Assembly: GCF_042242105.1 (NCBI RefSeq)
Contig: NC_092029.1
Coordinates: forward strand, 17,470,885-17,534,884
DNA length: 64,000 nt
DNA from: Pempheris klunzingeri
Lineage: Eukaryota; Chordata; Actinopteri; Acropomatiformes; Pempheridae
Reading direction: 5' to 3'
The notes beneath the pieces are model-generated. The model saw only the letters and a program-made list of their open reading frames with translations, did not search any database and had not been told where the DNA came from. The number at the start of each line of letters is the position of its first letter. Positions within the stretch are counted from its first letter, which is position 1. Shown piece after piece: positions 25,656 to 40,800 of this stretch. A program made the position numbers and the translations under genes.

Positions 25656-27175
25656 ACTCTTCTTCCCCTCTTCACCAGCTTCATCAACCTGTCACCACCA
25701 CCCCACCCCTCACCCTTTAACTTACCTGATCATTATTGTCACAATCCCCCTCTTTTCCCCCATTATTTTATTTTTTATATCCTCCCCTTATGTCTCCTGT
25801 TTTGTTTGCAGCTGTCCATATCCACGTTGACTTTGTTGCACAGCCTCACCTCCCAAACGCTTACTAGCAAAGGACACTAAGCCCAGACGTGTCCGGGCCC
25901 AGCAGCCTGGCTTGGCTTACTCGACTCACTCTAACCTGTTACCAGATGGAAGAGTGGCACTGCAGGGCTGGTTCAGCCTGCCAGTCTGTAAAAGGTTTAA
26001 GGTTAGCAATGAGATTACAGGAATCCAGCACTGACAGCCTGGAGCCAACAGTGCTATCAGTCTGTCTTAAGAGGCAGGTCACTTTCTCTTACCATGCACT
26101 TTGATTGGTGTCCACACACAGACAAACACATGCATCAGGGTTTGTGTGAAGTTTATATATGAAAATGCACAATGTTTCCCACTCATTGTGATCAGTTTTA
26201 GGATATTTTGGCTGAACATTTCACAGAGTGAGATTATAAATGGTGATAAGCCCCTTAGGGAAAGAGCCTGCACATACATTTTGAACATATTGCATACGAT
26301 GACGCATATGAGCGCACATTTAGCCCTGCAGACATATCACAGACTTTGAACTGCTCACATGTACATGCATAAAGAAGTCATCATTCCGAGGTAAAAACTT
26401 CACCGATTTTTTTACTCTTCATCAATTTGTCCCACCAGAGAGGGTTTGCTCATGAAACTGTTCTGACAGCTTGTTTATGAGACAGCATGATGTATTTATG
26501 TTTTTATTTATTTATCTTTTTTAAACTGCTCTATACAGTTTCTGAAAAAAAAAACAAACATATGTGGTTTTGGTTTTGGAGAAATAGAAGGTGTTGCACT
26601 AAATGTAGCGAAACAAACTGACTGAAATGATCCAAAATGCCAACATGCAGTGACTGGCTGCAGCCAGGAAGATATAGAAAGATGCTATTTTATATTTTGT
26701 AGATTTGTTTTAAGCAATTTGTTTTTTATTTGCATTGAATTCCTCAATGGCCAAGTGAGAGGTGTCAGTGTAAAAGTTATTTATCAGACAAATGTCAGAC
26801 TTTGAATTCCATGAATGAACAAATGTAAAGAAGAAAAACAAAAACACGTAAGACTACAGACACTACTAAAACTAATGTTTGACTGTGTTAATTGAGTTAA
26901 ACATTGTAGCTGCTATCATTATTTTTCTGTTGCTATTTAATTGAGTTTTGTTGCAAAGCGTTAACCACCGCAGTGGCTGCTAAGGAACTGTAGGTGTGGT
27001 TTAATTTACTGACAGCCAGATTGAGTGTAATTGACAGTAGTTGGACCAGTCAGAGAGAACAAAACATCAAACCCTCTCTAACCTTTTGTTGCCATGGCAG
27101 CCATGTGATCAACTTACATCATTTGGAGTTACTGCTGGAATGAAATAAAGCTGAGGTTCAAGAAAAATAACAAAC
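25656..27175 (+). other. mapre3: 3' UTR of mapre3
   Basis: Runs from the stop to the region of AATAAA at 27144-27149, followed by a T/G-rich stretch (TTATTGTTGTGTTTGC) fitting a cleavage site near 27,170. No open frame of note. Confidence 0.7.
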
Positions 27176-27179
27176 CTTA

Positions 27180-28300
27180 TTGTTGTGTTTGCTATCTGCC
27201 ATGCTGCAGCTGTCATTTCTCATTCATCTGGAACTGTGTTATCTAATTCTCATTTCCCATAGAAGTCAGTGTTGGGCTCTGGCTACATGCTAAGTCTAAC
27301 CATCATGTTGCAGAGAAATCATTGACTTGCAAAATATTAACATATTGACCCAGTAGGGCATCGACTGGTCAATGGATAAGCTTCCACTCAGATAGAACAG
27401 AAGAATGCTTGAGAGAGATCCAGGAGGTATTTGCCAAATACTAAGTGACTCATTTGAGCGACACTAAGTGTCTCTTTTGAGAGACACTGCAGCCAAAATT
27501 CACCGTCTGTTTCACAGATGGCAGCCAGACAGAAAACTGCAGCAGGCCCATGGTTTAACTGGACCTGGCTGCCTGTTAATGATGGAGCTCACAACAGACA
27601 GCTTACGGGGATTAGATCATACATTACGAGTGCAGGAGTTTAAATGTTTTGGACAAAACTCACTACAACCTGCTGTCCATCATTACTGTTTTCGTGGGCA
27701 CATCTTCTGATCCACTAGCCCACTATCCCAGCCTACCTGGGAGTTGGTGTCCAAATATTGAATCTTTGGGCTTAACTTTAAACATTAAGGCCAAACTTAT
27801 TTTCTGGTGACTCAGAGTCATTTTGAAATGATGAAAAATAGACATTTACAGTGATGTAGATTTAAAGAAAACAGTAAATAACATCCTGTGAAGAGGCTCA
27901 TTTTGTGCTGCAAGTTAAGACTTTCATCAATTTGCCAATTATTCAATCTGCTATAATAGAAGTTTAAGAAGACCAGCAAACGATTTAATCAGAAGAACAG
28001 GTGACTTTTAGGGGGAAGGAAGTTTGTAATGAATGTTTCGTCTTTCTGCTGATTAATCGATCGCTTCAGCTATAATCACATTAAAGTTAGTCTTAAGTTA
28101 TCTGACATTTTTGGGTCAAATCAAAAGCAGGCGCCATTTTTAAATGTACCTGAATACCGCTGTTTTAAATCAGGGCACAAACAATGTTTACACTGAACCT
28201 CCATTGATCTAGGAACCAAGCTGCTGTCAATATTTAAGATGTTTGTAATAAAAACAGAAACGTGTCTGAACTTGTCGTCAACTTGAAACTAACGGTCCGA
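27180..28300. other. Intergenic spacer between mapre3 and tmem214
   Basis: No gene recognised. The right half (about 27,735-28,080) contains decayed pieces of the AATCGATTAATCG MITE family, e.g. GTCCAAATATTGAATCTTTG and CTGATTAATCGATCGCTTCA. The rest is unassigned. Confidence 0.5.
27735..28080 (+). repeat. Decayed AATCGATTAATCG-type MITE copy
   Basis: GAATCTTTGGGCTTAAC, CATCAATTTGCCAATTATTC and GATTAATCGATCGCTTCAGC recall the family of 5,408-5,680. Internal alignment is loose. Confidence 0.45.
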
Positions 28301-28467
28301 ACGCATCACTCTGACGTCAAACCGACAAAGAGACGTGGCACGCGGACGGTTAAGTGATCGGGGCAGTTGAACGAGCACGTCCCGTCGGTCTGTTTCACTG
28401 AGCAGGGAGGAAGTAGCCAGGAAGTCACGGTACCCCGCACTATTAACGCCCCAGCTGGAGCAGAAAC
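28300..28467 (+). promoter_or_regulatory. tmem214: tmem214 promoter region with CRE-like site
   Basis: CpG-containing block upstream of the tmem214 ATG. It includes a perfect TGACGTCA at 28312-28319 (CREB/ATF consensus) and GACGTGGCACGCGG soon after. tmem214 acts in the ER and its mammalian orthologue is linked to ER-stress death, so ATF-type control is plausible but inferred. Start site not mapped. Confidence 0.5.
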
Positions 28468-31400
28468 ATGGCTTCAAATAATGGCTCAGTCGGCAAATGG
28501 GAGGTTGTGAAGAAAGGAAAGAAACCCAGCAGCGCCGGAGGAGGGAAGAACCCGAACGACAAGAAAACTGGTAGCGGGGGAAGGAAAGCCCTGAGCGAGT
28601 CTAACCAGCCATCCAGGCGTAAGTGAACACGGCCCGCTGTTTGAATAGCTGCTCCGTGACCCAGTTACACCACTGCAAAAGTTCACATGAAAGGAAAAGG
28701 ATGGAGCTACCTGTGCAGGTGTCTCTGCGAGCTAAATGGTCTCTTTTAACACTTAATTTTTGATGTGTTGGCGGCAGTAATAATGCAGGAAATGATGACT
28801 GCTCAGTCCTGTCATCTGATTTGACAAGCTAGCTGCCTCGTAAGTTAGCATAGCATCGCGCACCATGGCCACTAACTACGGTAATTATTTTTTGCTGTCC
28901 GGTTCGGGAGTTCACCAGTTTATCTGCGTGGCTATTGTGAAGCTTCTCTACTGACGCGCTAATTTCGGAATAACAGGTAAGTGGCCTTTCTGGGCTACAT
29001 ACAGCTAGAAGAGCTTGTTAGTCAGCTAATGTGTGCGGTTAGCCTGCTAGCAGTGTGTCAACACAGGCAACGTCATCAATGAGGAGCTGCATCTCAGAGG
29101 CATATGTTAGCACGTCTGGGATCTTTTTTTGTCTTGATGCTGTTACACTTTCAAAATAATCCCCACAGTGTTGCTGTTACGTTATGGCTGGACCATATTG
29201 CCCTAATGAATTAGGTTACTTATTTCCTCTTAGCCTTCAGGGACAGCTGTCAGTGTTCTGAGTAGCCATTTATCAGTGTGGTTTCTTAAATCCCCATTTT
29301 TATTTATTGAAGGAACACGCTGGCAATATTCAATATGTTTCCTATAGTTAACACATCTAATGAAAAGAGCAAATACTGAAATAACAATACTAAGTAGCTT
29401 TTTGTTTGTGTAACCCTAGCCTCATATAATTTACACATCCACTGATGTTCAGGTAGTATTAAAAAAACAAATACGAACCACACTTTTGCACTTGGTGATG
29501 TGTCACTTCATTATGATGGACATCTTACACTTACTGACCCTATAAAGATTACTGCATTAAACATGTATTGAGTTGTTGCTGAAAATTCCCCCCCACAAAT
29601 GCACTATTTAGTAATCAAAGTAAAACTACAAAAAATCTGAATGACAGGTTGGCTGGACTATTAGCTGGCTAAAGTGGGCAGCTGTCCTGAGCTCCCAAAA
29701 CTCTCACTACTGTGAGTCAGTCAGTTTGTGACAATTTAGTTATACTTATCAGCTGACACGAAAAGGGCCCCAGGATGTGTCATGGTTTATTACCTTATTT
29801 TGAAGCCCTGTCTTGAAGAGTGAACTCTGTGTTAAAGTCTGGTTTCTCTTCATTATCAGTTTTGTGCTGACATATTGTAAATTTCTGAATTAATTTGTGT
29901 TTTTTTACAAATTACCATACAGTAAACCTGGAGCCAGGTGGTATTATAGTATAGAGAAACTGTACACATTGCTGCATAGTTGGAGGAACTGGTAGATATG
30001 GCAGTTTACTCTGATTATTCCTTATTGCCCCAACTCTGTAGAGCCATGCAATCATAGCAGATCAATGGTGGATTGTTTGGTGTTATACTCAGTATACTTA
30101 ACATTCGGTAACAACCACATCTGCTCCACAGGTATGGCTGCGATGTAAATAATGGTTGACAGAAACGATTAGATCTCACTCTGCCATTATTTGTTTATGC
30201 ACCAGTTTTATCAGAGAATCAGCCCGTCCAAAGTCTGTCTATCAGATCAGGTCAGTGGGGAGGTGGTGTAAAGGTTTCACAAGAAATACACTTCTCTTTT
30301 TAGAATATAAACTCTCTAACCATCATGAATGCATGTGAATTATTTAATCTAAATTGCTATTTACACAGTGTAACTACGCTCATAGTTTCCCCTGAAAGTG
30401 TGCTCCAGCTTTACCAGGCTCTACAGGTAATTAAATGAATACTGAACTCTTAGAGGCAATCAGCATTACAATAAACAATCCTTTTTGCCAAATATCAGTT
30501 TATTCCCTTAAAGGCTTTCAACGCTTGAATCATGAGACTGTTACTCTTGAGTTTCGGTTTTTCCATGTTCAAAATAATCCTCCAACCTCATGTTCGGCTT
30601 GAGGTTTTTGTATCTGTTCGAGCAGGCTCCCTGTGTGGGTGGTGTCTTCACAAAGAAGCGCCAGAAAGAAAAGTGTTACTTATATAATGCCTGATTTTGC
30701 TTGAAAAGGCATGAAACAGGTGAGACTACACTTATTATTTATCACTGAGCTAACAACATTCATCTTAAAACAAAATAGAAGAGGTTTTCTGGAAAGGTTT
30801 TCTTTGGACTTGGCCCTGCACCCTTGGATCTAGTTAATAATGTCTTTGTGATTGCATGTTGCATACCTTCACCTTGAAAAGGTCATAGAAGTTATAGGAT
30901 ATTTGACAGGGGCTCTTCTGCCAAAATAAGTGGTTATGTCAAGTCCAGCATGCTATTAAGTTGGTTTACATGCTACATAGCCTACCTTAATTTAAGGAGG
31001 GTAAAAAACAAATGTATAATTCTAATATTCTTAAACCCAGACCCTGTTTTTACATATTTTGGGTTGAAATGACAGGTAGGCACAAAAAGTTCTGGAGTTG
31101 GTCCAGTAGCTTGCCTCAGCCACCCGCCGCAATCGGGCTTCAATGGCTATAATGTAATCCGGTCGAAGTACGTCCACTTAAAATGTTGTTTTTTTGCCAC
31201 TGATGGGCTCGGTTGTTATTCCAAGTGTCTGACAACATTACGGAAAGGATCCCTACAGAGGTAGACGCCTAAGATCCTTTTTGTTTAACCAGAAAACATC
31301 AGTTATATTGTTCTCCTCAAAAGCTATTAGACTTGCAGAACATGGGAGTTGCTTGTCTACTGCTGCCTTGATCACTTATCCAAGGTAGAATCACTGTTTT

Positions 31401-31752
31401 TGTCAATGGAGTCTGGATTTGGACCAAGCAATGTAACTGCTGTGTCTGGTTAAACAACAAGGATCATGTTTCTTCTCGCAGGGGATGGGAAGACGATTAT
31501 TCCACCACTATGCAAATAATTCAGTTCAGTGGAGAAGCGCATGAAGAAGAACTTGGAGCACAGGAAGAAAATGTGTGTGTGTGTTCACAGTGCAGTGAAT
31601 AAATTAGTGTAGTGGTGCAATAATCATCCACACGTCCCCCACAAGAAGATGACTTGAGCTCCCTGAACAACCCGCTTTTTATTACAGGAGGGCAGAGGCA
31701 TTATTCCATTGCTACACCAAGACCAAGACATGTTTCAAGCATACTTTTGTCT

Positions 31753-31840
<88 letters not shown>

Positions 31841-34800
31841 TTTTCTTCTTCTCAACAAAGTCATCCGGATTCATCCCTCTGGCCACAATGAATGTCTGCA
31901 CAAAAAGTCAATGCAATCCGCCGAATACTTGATATTTTCACCTGGATTAAAGTATTTGACAGACCAAAATCCCTAGAGCTGTGCTGCTGGCATGGCTTAA
32001 AGTTATGCTGGTCATAGAATGGAGTCAAACCTCTGAGGGCTTTTTAAAAATAATTAGAATAATCTTAAAGTAAATTCTAAAACATAAACACTGCAGTGTC
32101 TCATTTTCAAGGAAAAGAATGCAAAACATTAGTTTATGCCCATCTCTAGTCCTGTCATTGAACAACTGTTGAACAGCTGTTATTTGTTGCTGTCATTCGC
32201 AGAAAGTTTTCATTTAGATGTTTCAGTCACTAATCGAGTGGCCTCACTTGTTGCTCTGTTGTCTTTCACTGTAGCACATGACTTCCTGACATTTCTATAT
32301 ATTTGTTTGGTATTATTAGACATGGACACCTGGTCAGATTACCTTATTCATCTTTCAGTGCTTTCCCCACTGTTCCAGTAATGCTTGCTAAGCTGAGATA
32401 TTCACAGAGATGACACCTGGATTCAGTGTAAGAAAAAAAAGACTCTTGTTATGGTGGACTTATTTCAGTTCAGGGAAGTGAAGAATAATCCTGACTGACC
32501 AGCATTTGAATAGAGAAGTTACTGCAATAGAGTCAGTAGTGAGCTCAGACACTGTGATGAAACTAGCCCCTTCTTTGCCTCATAGCCCTGTGTTGTGCCG
32601 AGACACACACCCGATATAGATTTAGTTTTGTCAGCAACATGTACGGCTGTAAATGTACAGGATGATCGGTGAACAACTGGTGACTTCTGTCAACACCAAC
32701 TCAAGTTTGTGGGTGGGACTGACTGGAATTCTTGTGTGCAATCATGTGGACTCATAGTTAAATACAGGATGAGGCTAGCAATATTCTAACTCTTTAAAAA
32801 AAATATATATATATATTTTGGAAACTTTTGAAAAGACCAAAATCAACAATAAAATCCTATCCTACAATCCTGATACCTTATTCCTCTGTGCCATCCAAAA
32901 ACTATTGAAAACAGATTTATGTTTGGACTAAGAGCTCTGGACAGGGAAGGGAAGTCGGACAAACACTTTTCATTGAGTTTGACAATAAACAAAATCCTTT
33001 CAGAGGCTTTTATATCTGAGGGTTAAAAATGTAAAAGTTGTGGCAAGTACTGGAAAAATTTCTGGAAACATGATTGTTTTCATATTTATTATCAGTACAC
33101 AAGTCTGAAATACCTGGGATCAGCTACCTCAGTGTAGTATATTGGTGTTGGCCTTCAAAACGTAACATTGGTCAAGCACGAATGAGCCTTAACGAGTAAC
33201 ACATAGGGGGATAGTTGGAATTCTGCTGGTACTTAACTCTGTTCCTTTGTGAATTGTAATGAGACTTGCATAAATAGTGGGGTTGTAACAGCCTATTACA
33301 CAAGCCATAGAGGGAGGGTGAGAGCACAGACTGTAAGGGGAGGGAGCAGCCAGGGAGGGGAATGCCATGGTTTCATGGATTAACTTGAGTTTCAGAACAC
33401 AGAGTGGATATAAGAAAGTGTCTTGAACGACTAAAGAAGTTCGAAAAGAGGCTGCATTTTATTTTATTTTATTTTTTCGATAAAAAGCACAGGTGTTCGG
33501 ATCTGCAGAGGTGTGTCTAACCACTACCGCCTTGTTTCCTGCAGCACCCCTGAAGATGTCAGAGACTCTTTATGACGGCTTTGAGAAAATGGGAAAGAAA
33601 CAGAACAAGGAGCAGGTCCCACCACCAGCTGAGCCTGAAAATAAGAAGACCTCATCAAGCAAACCAACCAAGAAATCAAGTCCCAGCAATGCAGTCACCT
33701 CCCCGACACACAAGACCCTCGAGGAAGCCTTCAAAGCCGTGAGTGATGCACACACCAAAAACATCCTGGTTGTTGAAAAATTGGACATTGAAGTGTATTG
33801 AAAATCTAAATGCTTAAACAAAGCTGAACATTTCTATCTTTGCAATGTAATGAGAAAAGAAATTATTAGACTCTTCTCTTCTGTGTTTTTTTGCCTTTTT
33901 CTTTTTTTTTTTAGATTAAGCCTGGTAATTCATCGTCCTCAGTAGTTGTGTAAGAATTTGGTTGATCTTTGTCAGTGGATGGAAAGACAAAAGTAAATGT
34001 AAAGGGCTTTGTAAAGCCTTTTTAAAACTATAAATATGTTCATGCTAACAAACAGAAACTATGCTGCTCAGTGGCATCTTTAAAATAAACATCACATGCT
34101 GAAATGCAGTCTCATCTTTGCATAAAGGGTGTGTTGTTGTTTTTTGTTTTTTTTTGAATACACAGCCATGATGTTTTCTCTGTCTTGTTCTCTTTTTAGT
34201 TGGACATTGGGGACCTGAAGCAGCAGTTGGCTCGCAGTCAGACCCTATTCCCAGAAAACCCATCAGTGTGGGTCAAAGACCTGGCAGGGTACCTCAACCT
34301 AAATCTGACAGCGCCAGAGACTGAGCCCACACTCAGCAGCTATGCTCACGGTGGGTCAGACTCACATTTAGTTTTTTTTCCTAAGCAATATTGAGAAGAA
34401 GATATTGTGCCCAGTCAGTATAGCCCCAACAGACTGTTTATTGGTATTGAACGTTTCTGCAGGGCACTGACATGATAATCAAAAGGCAGCAATTATTTCA
34501 TGTCCACCTTTTCTGGCCTTTTGTCCCCAGACTACCCATACTGCCTTACAGGAAAAGAGCTAAAGGGCGTGATCAAAGGCCTCATTGGACGCTGCAGTGA
34601 CATTCTGCCAGATTTCTTCGACCACTGTGTTTATACTATGCTCAGGGAGCTGGACAGACAGTCAGGTAGGTTACAGGAGTTGAGGTGAGAGGAAATGAGG
34701 GTAGAAAGAAAAAAGGTCCAGCTGGACTCAAACCAAGGACACCCTAATGACATGGTCAGTATCTTAGACCCCAAGGCCACCAGGACATCTCATCAAATCG

Positions 34801-37800
34801 ACACTTTACCTTCATTTGCTCATGGTCAGAATATGTGGGGATTACCAGGGTCAAAGTTAAAGAACAGGCAAAAAGCCAAACCTTGAAAAGCACCCAACAG
34901 CTTTTTCTCTCTGTTTCCAGGAGAACCTCTGCATGGCTACAGAGTTTGCATTCAGGCAATCCTACAGGACAAACCCAGAATAGCCACCCTAAACCTGCCA
35001 GAGGTGAGTGGGCGTGTGTCCTTGACTCCTGCAAAAAAAACAGCAGCTTGCTGCTTCACTGCCTTTGTCTGCTCTGAAAATAAAATTGCTTTCTTTTCTA
35101 AATATCTTTGCCTTTTCAGACTTGGAGTTTCAGTTCCATTTTCCAACATACTGGGGATTTGTCTTTGGCAATAATATGTTGTTGTACCCTTTGCCTTCTG
35201 TCTAGTATTTGGAGTTATTGCGGTCAGTTCAAAATCGTCCAGTGAAGTGTTTGACCATCATGTGGGCTCTTGGCCAAGCTGGATTCTACGACCTCAGCCA
35301 AGGACTAAGAGGTAATATGCAGTCAAACGCTTTCAAATACAGAGCCATGCACTCCTTCAGATATATAGACGCAGTGTTTTATCACCCTCTGCACTGTATT
35401 AGTCCTAGTCTGTGTCTCCCCTTTCTCCCACTTTCCCAACAATATGTGCTGTCAGAAATTCTTGGTTGGGAGTTAATGAAGCAACAGTACACATTAGGGC
35501 TGGAACACTGCCACTGACCGCCATCTGTGAGCTTAAACACATGGTAGCTTCAAAAACTCAGCTGCTGCTCCAGGTCTTTGCTTGGTATCTGGTGGGGCTG
35601 CGAGGTAGGAGAGAGGTCGGTGTCAGTATGTGGGTTTGAGCTCATGAATATTCTTGGAAAATTACACAACCTTCATCTGCAAAGTAAGACCATTGAGTAC
35701 CATTGGACTTGCTTAAGGCAAGGAAATGCGCAATGAGACTCTTTCAGAGGTGGTTTATAAAGTTACAAAATGTCCTACATATCATCTCGATGTTGGGATA
35801 TTTAATCAGAATAACACCTCTTAATATGAGGAAAACCCTGGTTAGGAACACTCTAATCTTGCCAGGAGGAATTTAAAAAGCAATCAGGAGCTTCCTGTCT
35901 TAGCCTCAGATGTTGATCTGATTACATTTAGCAAATGTACAAGACTTGACCTAATATTTAAGTATTTCCAGGGCGCTATCCAATTGAAATGGAAAATATA
36001 GTGAATGTTAACAAAAACAAAATCACAACTGAGTGCATTTAACATCAAACCATAACTGAGTTATATAACAGTATAAAAGTCTCTGAAGGATGATTTGTTT
36101 TCCTTTCATAACACACAGAAGTGCCTGTGGAGCTCAGTCATGCTGCTTCAGTTTTCACCATATTCATACTTACATTTTTGTGTATGTTTCACAATATTCT
36201 TATATAATAGAGAGCAAAAGTCATGTTTTTTTCTGCTGCAGATGCTTTGGGCCCTTTTTTTAAAGAGGAAGCTAAAAAGGCCAACTGCTGACACATCCAA
36301 CACCAGAACTAAAAGTTCCTTGAATGAAGTTCTTTGTTTGTGTTTCAGTGTGGCTGGGTATCATGCTTCCTGTGCTGGGAGTGAAGTCCTTGTCTTCATA
36401 TGCCATTGCATATCTGGAGAGACTTCTCCTGTAAGTCTTTCTGAGAAATATGTGGATTCAATATTTTTTATTGTAAAATACATCAAAACTTCTTTTCATG
36501 AAATTTCTCTATGCTGTTCAGATGACACATGTAACTACCAAATGCTGTGTCTCTTGAGTATAAAGATAATATTGTATTTTGAAAGTAGTTACTATGAATT
36601 CTTAAGGCTTTAACTGAAGGACAGTGTTTTTATTTTTTTGACCAAATTAAACTACACCTTGACTTTGTAATTTGTGCTTTTCCCAGACTTCATGCAAACC
36701 TGACAAAGGGATTTGGCATCATGGGTCCAAAAGAGTTTTTTCCTTTGCTGGATTTTGCCTTCATGCCCAAGAATGCCCTGTCATCAAGGTAAATGTAACG
36801 TAAAACCAGTCATGTCAGTTTTCATTCATTCCTCATTGAATAGTCCCATGTGCACAGCATGAGTGTTGGAATAAACTGGTGTAGAGAATTTACCCCAAGT
36901 GCTTCACCCCAAATTATACATAATCAAACAACCACAAGATGTGACTTTGGAGAGAGAAGAACAGAGTAACTGGTTGATATTCATAAGCATTGAAGCCATT
37001 GGAGGCCATTTACAATCTCTCTTTTGGTACTGGGCTGTTCAATTTTCCCTGCCTCCTTTTTCTACCTTTTTTATAGTTACCACTCTTCTGTAAAACATGC
37101 TAAATGGCTGTCACAATGGCAATTTAGTTATATTTTTGTAAATTATTCTGTCACACTGATTGTTTGCTTTTAATTCAGCTTGGTGTGTATTTCACCTCTC
37201 TGTAAAAAGTAAAAGAGCCGTTTTTGTTTGTGTTCAGTCTGCAGGAGCAGCTGAGGCGTCTGTACCCTCGACTGAAGGCTCTCGCATTTGGAGCCAAACC
37301 CGAGAGCACATTGCACACATACCTGCCATCATTTCTGTCCAGAGCCACACCACACTGTCCAGATGACATGAAGAGAGAGGTAAGACACACACACACACAC
37401 ACACAGGTGCACTTAAAGAGTAGTGCACTTCTGCTGCAGCAGTATTGTGTAGAAGAGCTCAGTCTTAGTAGCCCAGAGCAACAGCATAAATCATAGTGAT
37501 AAGAGGCCCATCATGCAGTGTGTTAATAGCCTCATTATTGTGACCAGTGTCATAAACAGTCAACATAGCTTATTGGCAAATGGCGAAGCTTGAAGGGAAA
37601 GTCTCTCTCTCAAACACTGTAATGTTTCTCTAGCCAGCAACTTCAGTCCACTGGTTAACAGACTAAACGCTTTCACAGACAAATTACAGTGTTTTCTGCT
37701 CTGCTCTCACAGAATTTAATTGTTGAAAAAGCCAATAGAAAATGTTTGAGTTTCCCCCAAAACTGAAGATCAATTGCTTCTGTAGTGGATATTTTGCACT

Positions 37801-40800
37801 GATGTTTGACAATTACAAAGCAGTCGGAGACAATCATCTCCATCAACAGTACTTATGCAGTATAGCTGCAAGACATATTTCAGAGTAGGATGTGGTCTTG
37901 ATCTGCTTCTGCTATCCCTGTTTGATCATCATAACTATCATCATCAGTGTTGAGCTGTGATCAGGGAGGCATTCTTACTGTCTTTCTCACTGTTTGCAGC
38001 TGCTTAGCAGTATGACGGAGTGTTTGTGCGTGGATGTTCAGAGTCTAGGAGTGTGGAGGCAGCTCTATACCAAACACTTACCCCAGTCCAGGTGAGCTGT
38101 ACTTTTTCTTTTTTTTTTGTCTTTTAAACTGTGAAAAGACGTGAAATGTTTTTGTACATGAGAATGACTTGTGTGGTTGACAGTTTGTTCCTCTCTCTTT
38201 TCCCCTCCAGTCTGCTGTTGAACCATTTATTGAAGTCTTGGAATATCCTGCCGCCAAAGGTATGTCTCGTACCATGTGGTCTATTGGCAAATTAAACTCC
38301 CTTCCCTGGAGATGGGTTAAGAGCACGAGGGCGTGTTTGCACTCCTGCCTACACAGAGAGTAATGGCTTTCTTAATTCAATTGTTAATTGATTATTTCAA
38401 ACTCTGTGTGATGCAGCTGGCAGACCCTCGAGTTAAGAATAAAGGATAAATAGTGTAAATGCATTGTATCTTGGATCATCTTGTGTTTTACTAGTTGTGT
38501 TGTTTTCCACCTTTAGCTCCGGAAGAACCTTGAAGAAACAATCCAGTCTTTTAGAGTGACCAATGAGGAGATGAGAGACACCGTCGAGTCCCAGGAGCTT
38601 CAGGAGTGCAATAACCTGTGCCAGGTGAGACACATGGAAAGCAGTTTGTTTTCATGTTTTGCAATGAAATGTTGGGAGTTCTGACTGATATTGGAATTCG
38701 ATCAATTATTAATTTAAACTTTGATATCGTAATTTACTCCAAAAGGGAGTTTATGCATTTACAAGAAACAATTTCTCCACTTTTATTTACCAAGCACCCC
38801 TAGAACATATACTGTTGCTCAGTATTTCTCTGTCTGTCTCCAGAATCTGCAGGTAAAGATGCGAGGTCGTGGGTTCCCCTGGTCCAAACTGCTCATGGTT
38901 CTGCTCGTGTTTGCAGCCGGCTTCATCGCTCATGACATCAGATCCCACGGCTCGTTCGCAGGTCTGCCCGAGACCCGTTCACTCATCACAATCACTCATT
39001 TTCATGTTTTGTTTGGAAGTCTTACAATGTGTGTTGCGTGTTTCAGATTCCGCCACAGCCAGGCATCTTCGCAACTCAGGGGTCACCGCCGTATCTCAGC
39101 AGGCCTGGAGCAAAATAACAGTTTACTCCAAACAGGGCTTCAGGTACGACCGCAGACTCAAACATTCATGTTCAACTATCACAACACACCAAGTGGCCAC
39201 ATTAGGTAATCCAGTCCAACAGTTCGGCCATAAAGTCTATTGTAGCCTTATGTTACGAGCACAGTTCCTTGTCAGCCACACCATGCAAAGGCAGTGAGCC
39301 TGTGAGCGCTCATCCTCTCTGCAGAATCGAAATAGCTAATAATTGTATAGAAATGCAAAGCCTCCTGTAACCTACCTTATATAAAGAACATGTTGTAGTG
39401 GGGCCTGGGATCTTTGCAGGTTAGTGGCAGTAACTGATTGGAGACCAGACTGACTGGACTAGTGGAAGTTAACCTTAACTTGTAGGCTATAGTGTAACCT
39501 TAGTGAGGTCAGTTGCTAGTATACATACAGGATTGAAATGTAAAATATTTCACTGGTCATTTGCTAACCTGGAGACTCGATAAGGTAAAAAGGGTATCTG
39601 GGTGGAGCACCTCTGGCCTCTAACTAGGTTATTGACACACCTTATTGCACCAGCTTGATGCTGATGACTGAAGGAGGGCTTGTCACAAGCCAAAATTCAA
39701 TCTGATGTATTGAGTCTTGGTTAAATGTGGTATATTCGGAGGTGCTTATAATATTCTGCCACCCCATATATGTAAACATACAATCTCAAAATAACGCAGT
39801 CCAGCGCAACACCACCTTAAACTATGACCTCAATAATAAACATATATTTGAATCAACACATTTCTGATAATATCGCCAAAAGTGATCATAATCTTCTTAA
39901 AGATAAATGATTTTGCAGTTGTATTGCAGTAGTTGGTACAAGTGCACCTAATAAAGGGGCCACTTAGTACATAGAATATAAAAATGTAAATGTATTCAAA
40001 ATGGCACACTGCTCATTAGTTGTAACTCATTTGCAAACTGAAACGTGTAGTTAAAATGTACTGTTAACATACATATTCATTACATATTCAAGCAAAAGTG
40101 ACCATTTTGAAAGTGTTAAACTTTAGTCGTTAGGTCCATCAAGTCTAAGTAATTGAATGCTCCAAGACCACGACAAACCGCTGAATGTTTTTATTGAATG
40201 CAAGTAAACCGTTTAACTTGTGTTTCTGTATCCTCTGTAGCTGGTTGGAGACAAACACTCCTCATTATTACTCTGAGTGTGTGCGCGTTTTGGGGCCACT
40301 AATGGAACAAGGTTTAGAAAAGGCAAAAACAGCAGCCATCTTCATCTCTGAAACCACCACACAGTTTATTCTCTGGGTCAAAGAAAAGACACCGCAGGCC
40401 ATAGAATGGGTAAGGCTGCGCCTCAATGGAACTAACAAGATGTAAAAGCCATGTTCTGTGTCACTGACTAATGTCTTACCTCGGTGTACCTTTGCCCAGG
40501 TGAACACCAACACCCCAGACAGTGTGTTCCAGGTGCTGGCATATTTGAAGGAGCTCCTCCTCTCCCTCCATCACAACTACATCCTGCCAGCGCTGGTGTA
40601 CATATCTGACCTGCTACAACGAGCATGGACCAGCCTACAGGACTCCTGCAAGTCAGTACTTTTGAGGCCTGCTTTTCAACTGGCTTTAACATTTCTCTTG
40701 TATCTTTGTTTTTCTAATGTGAGCTGGCTGGATTACATTTAAAAGAGTGCCAGGAGCCAGTTGCACCAGCTTTCTTTTTGGGTGTTAGTCAGACAGACCA

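Noticed and set aside
31654-31932. Thr-His and Val-Cys open frames
   Set aside because: Translation of a (AC)n microsatellite; same for those near 7,870, 10,021 and 11,862.
36095-36613. 172-codon open frame in tmem214
   Set aside because: Spans an intron and exon 7 in the wrong frame; composition is AT-rich and unlike protein. The true exon is 36349-36430.
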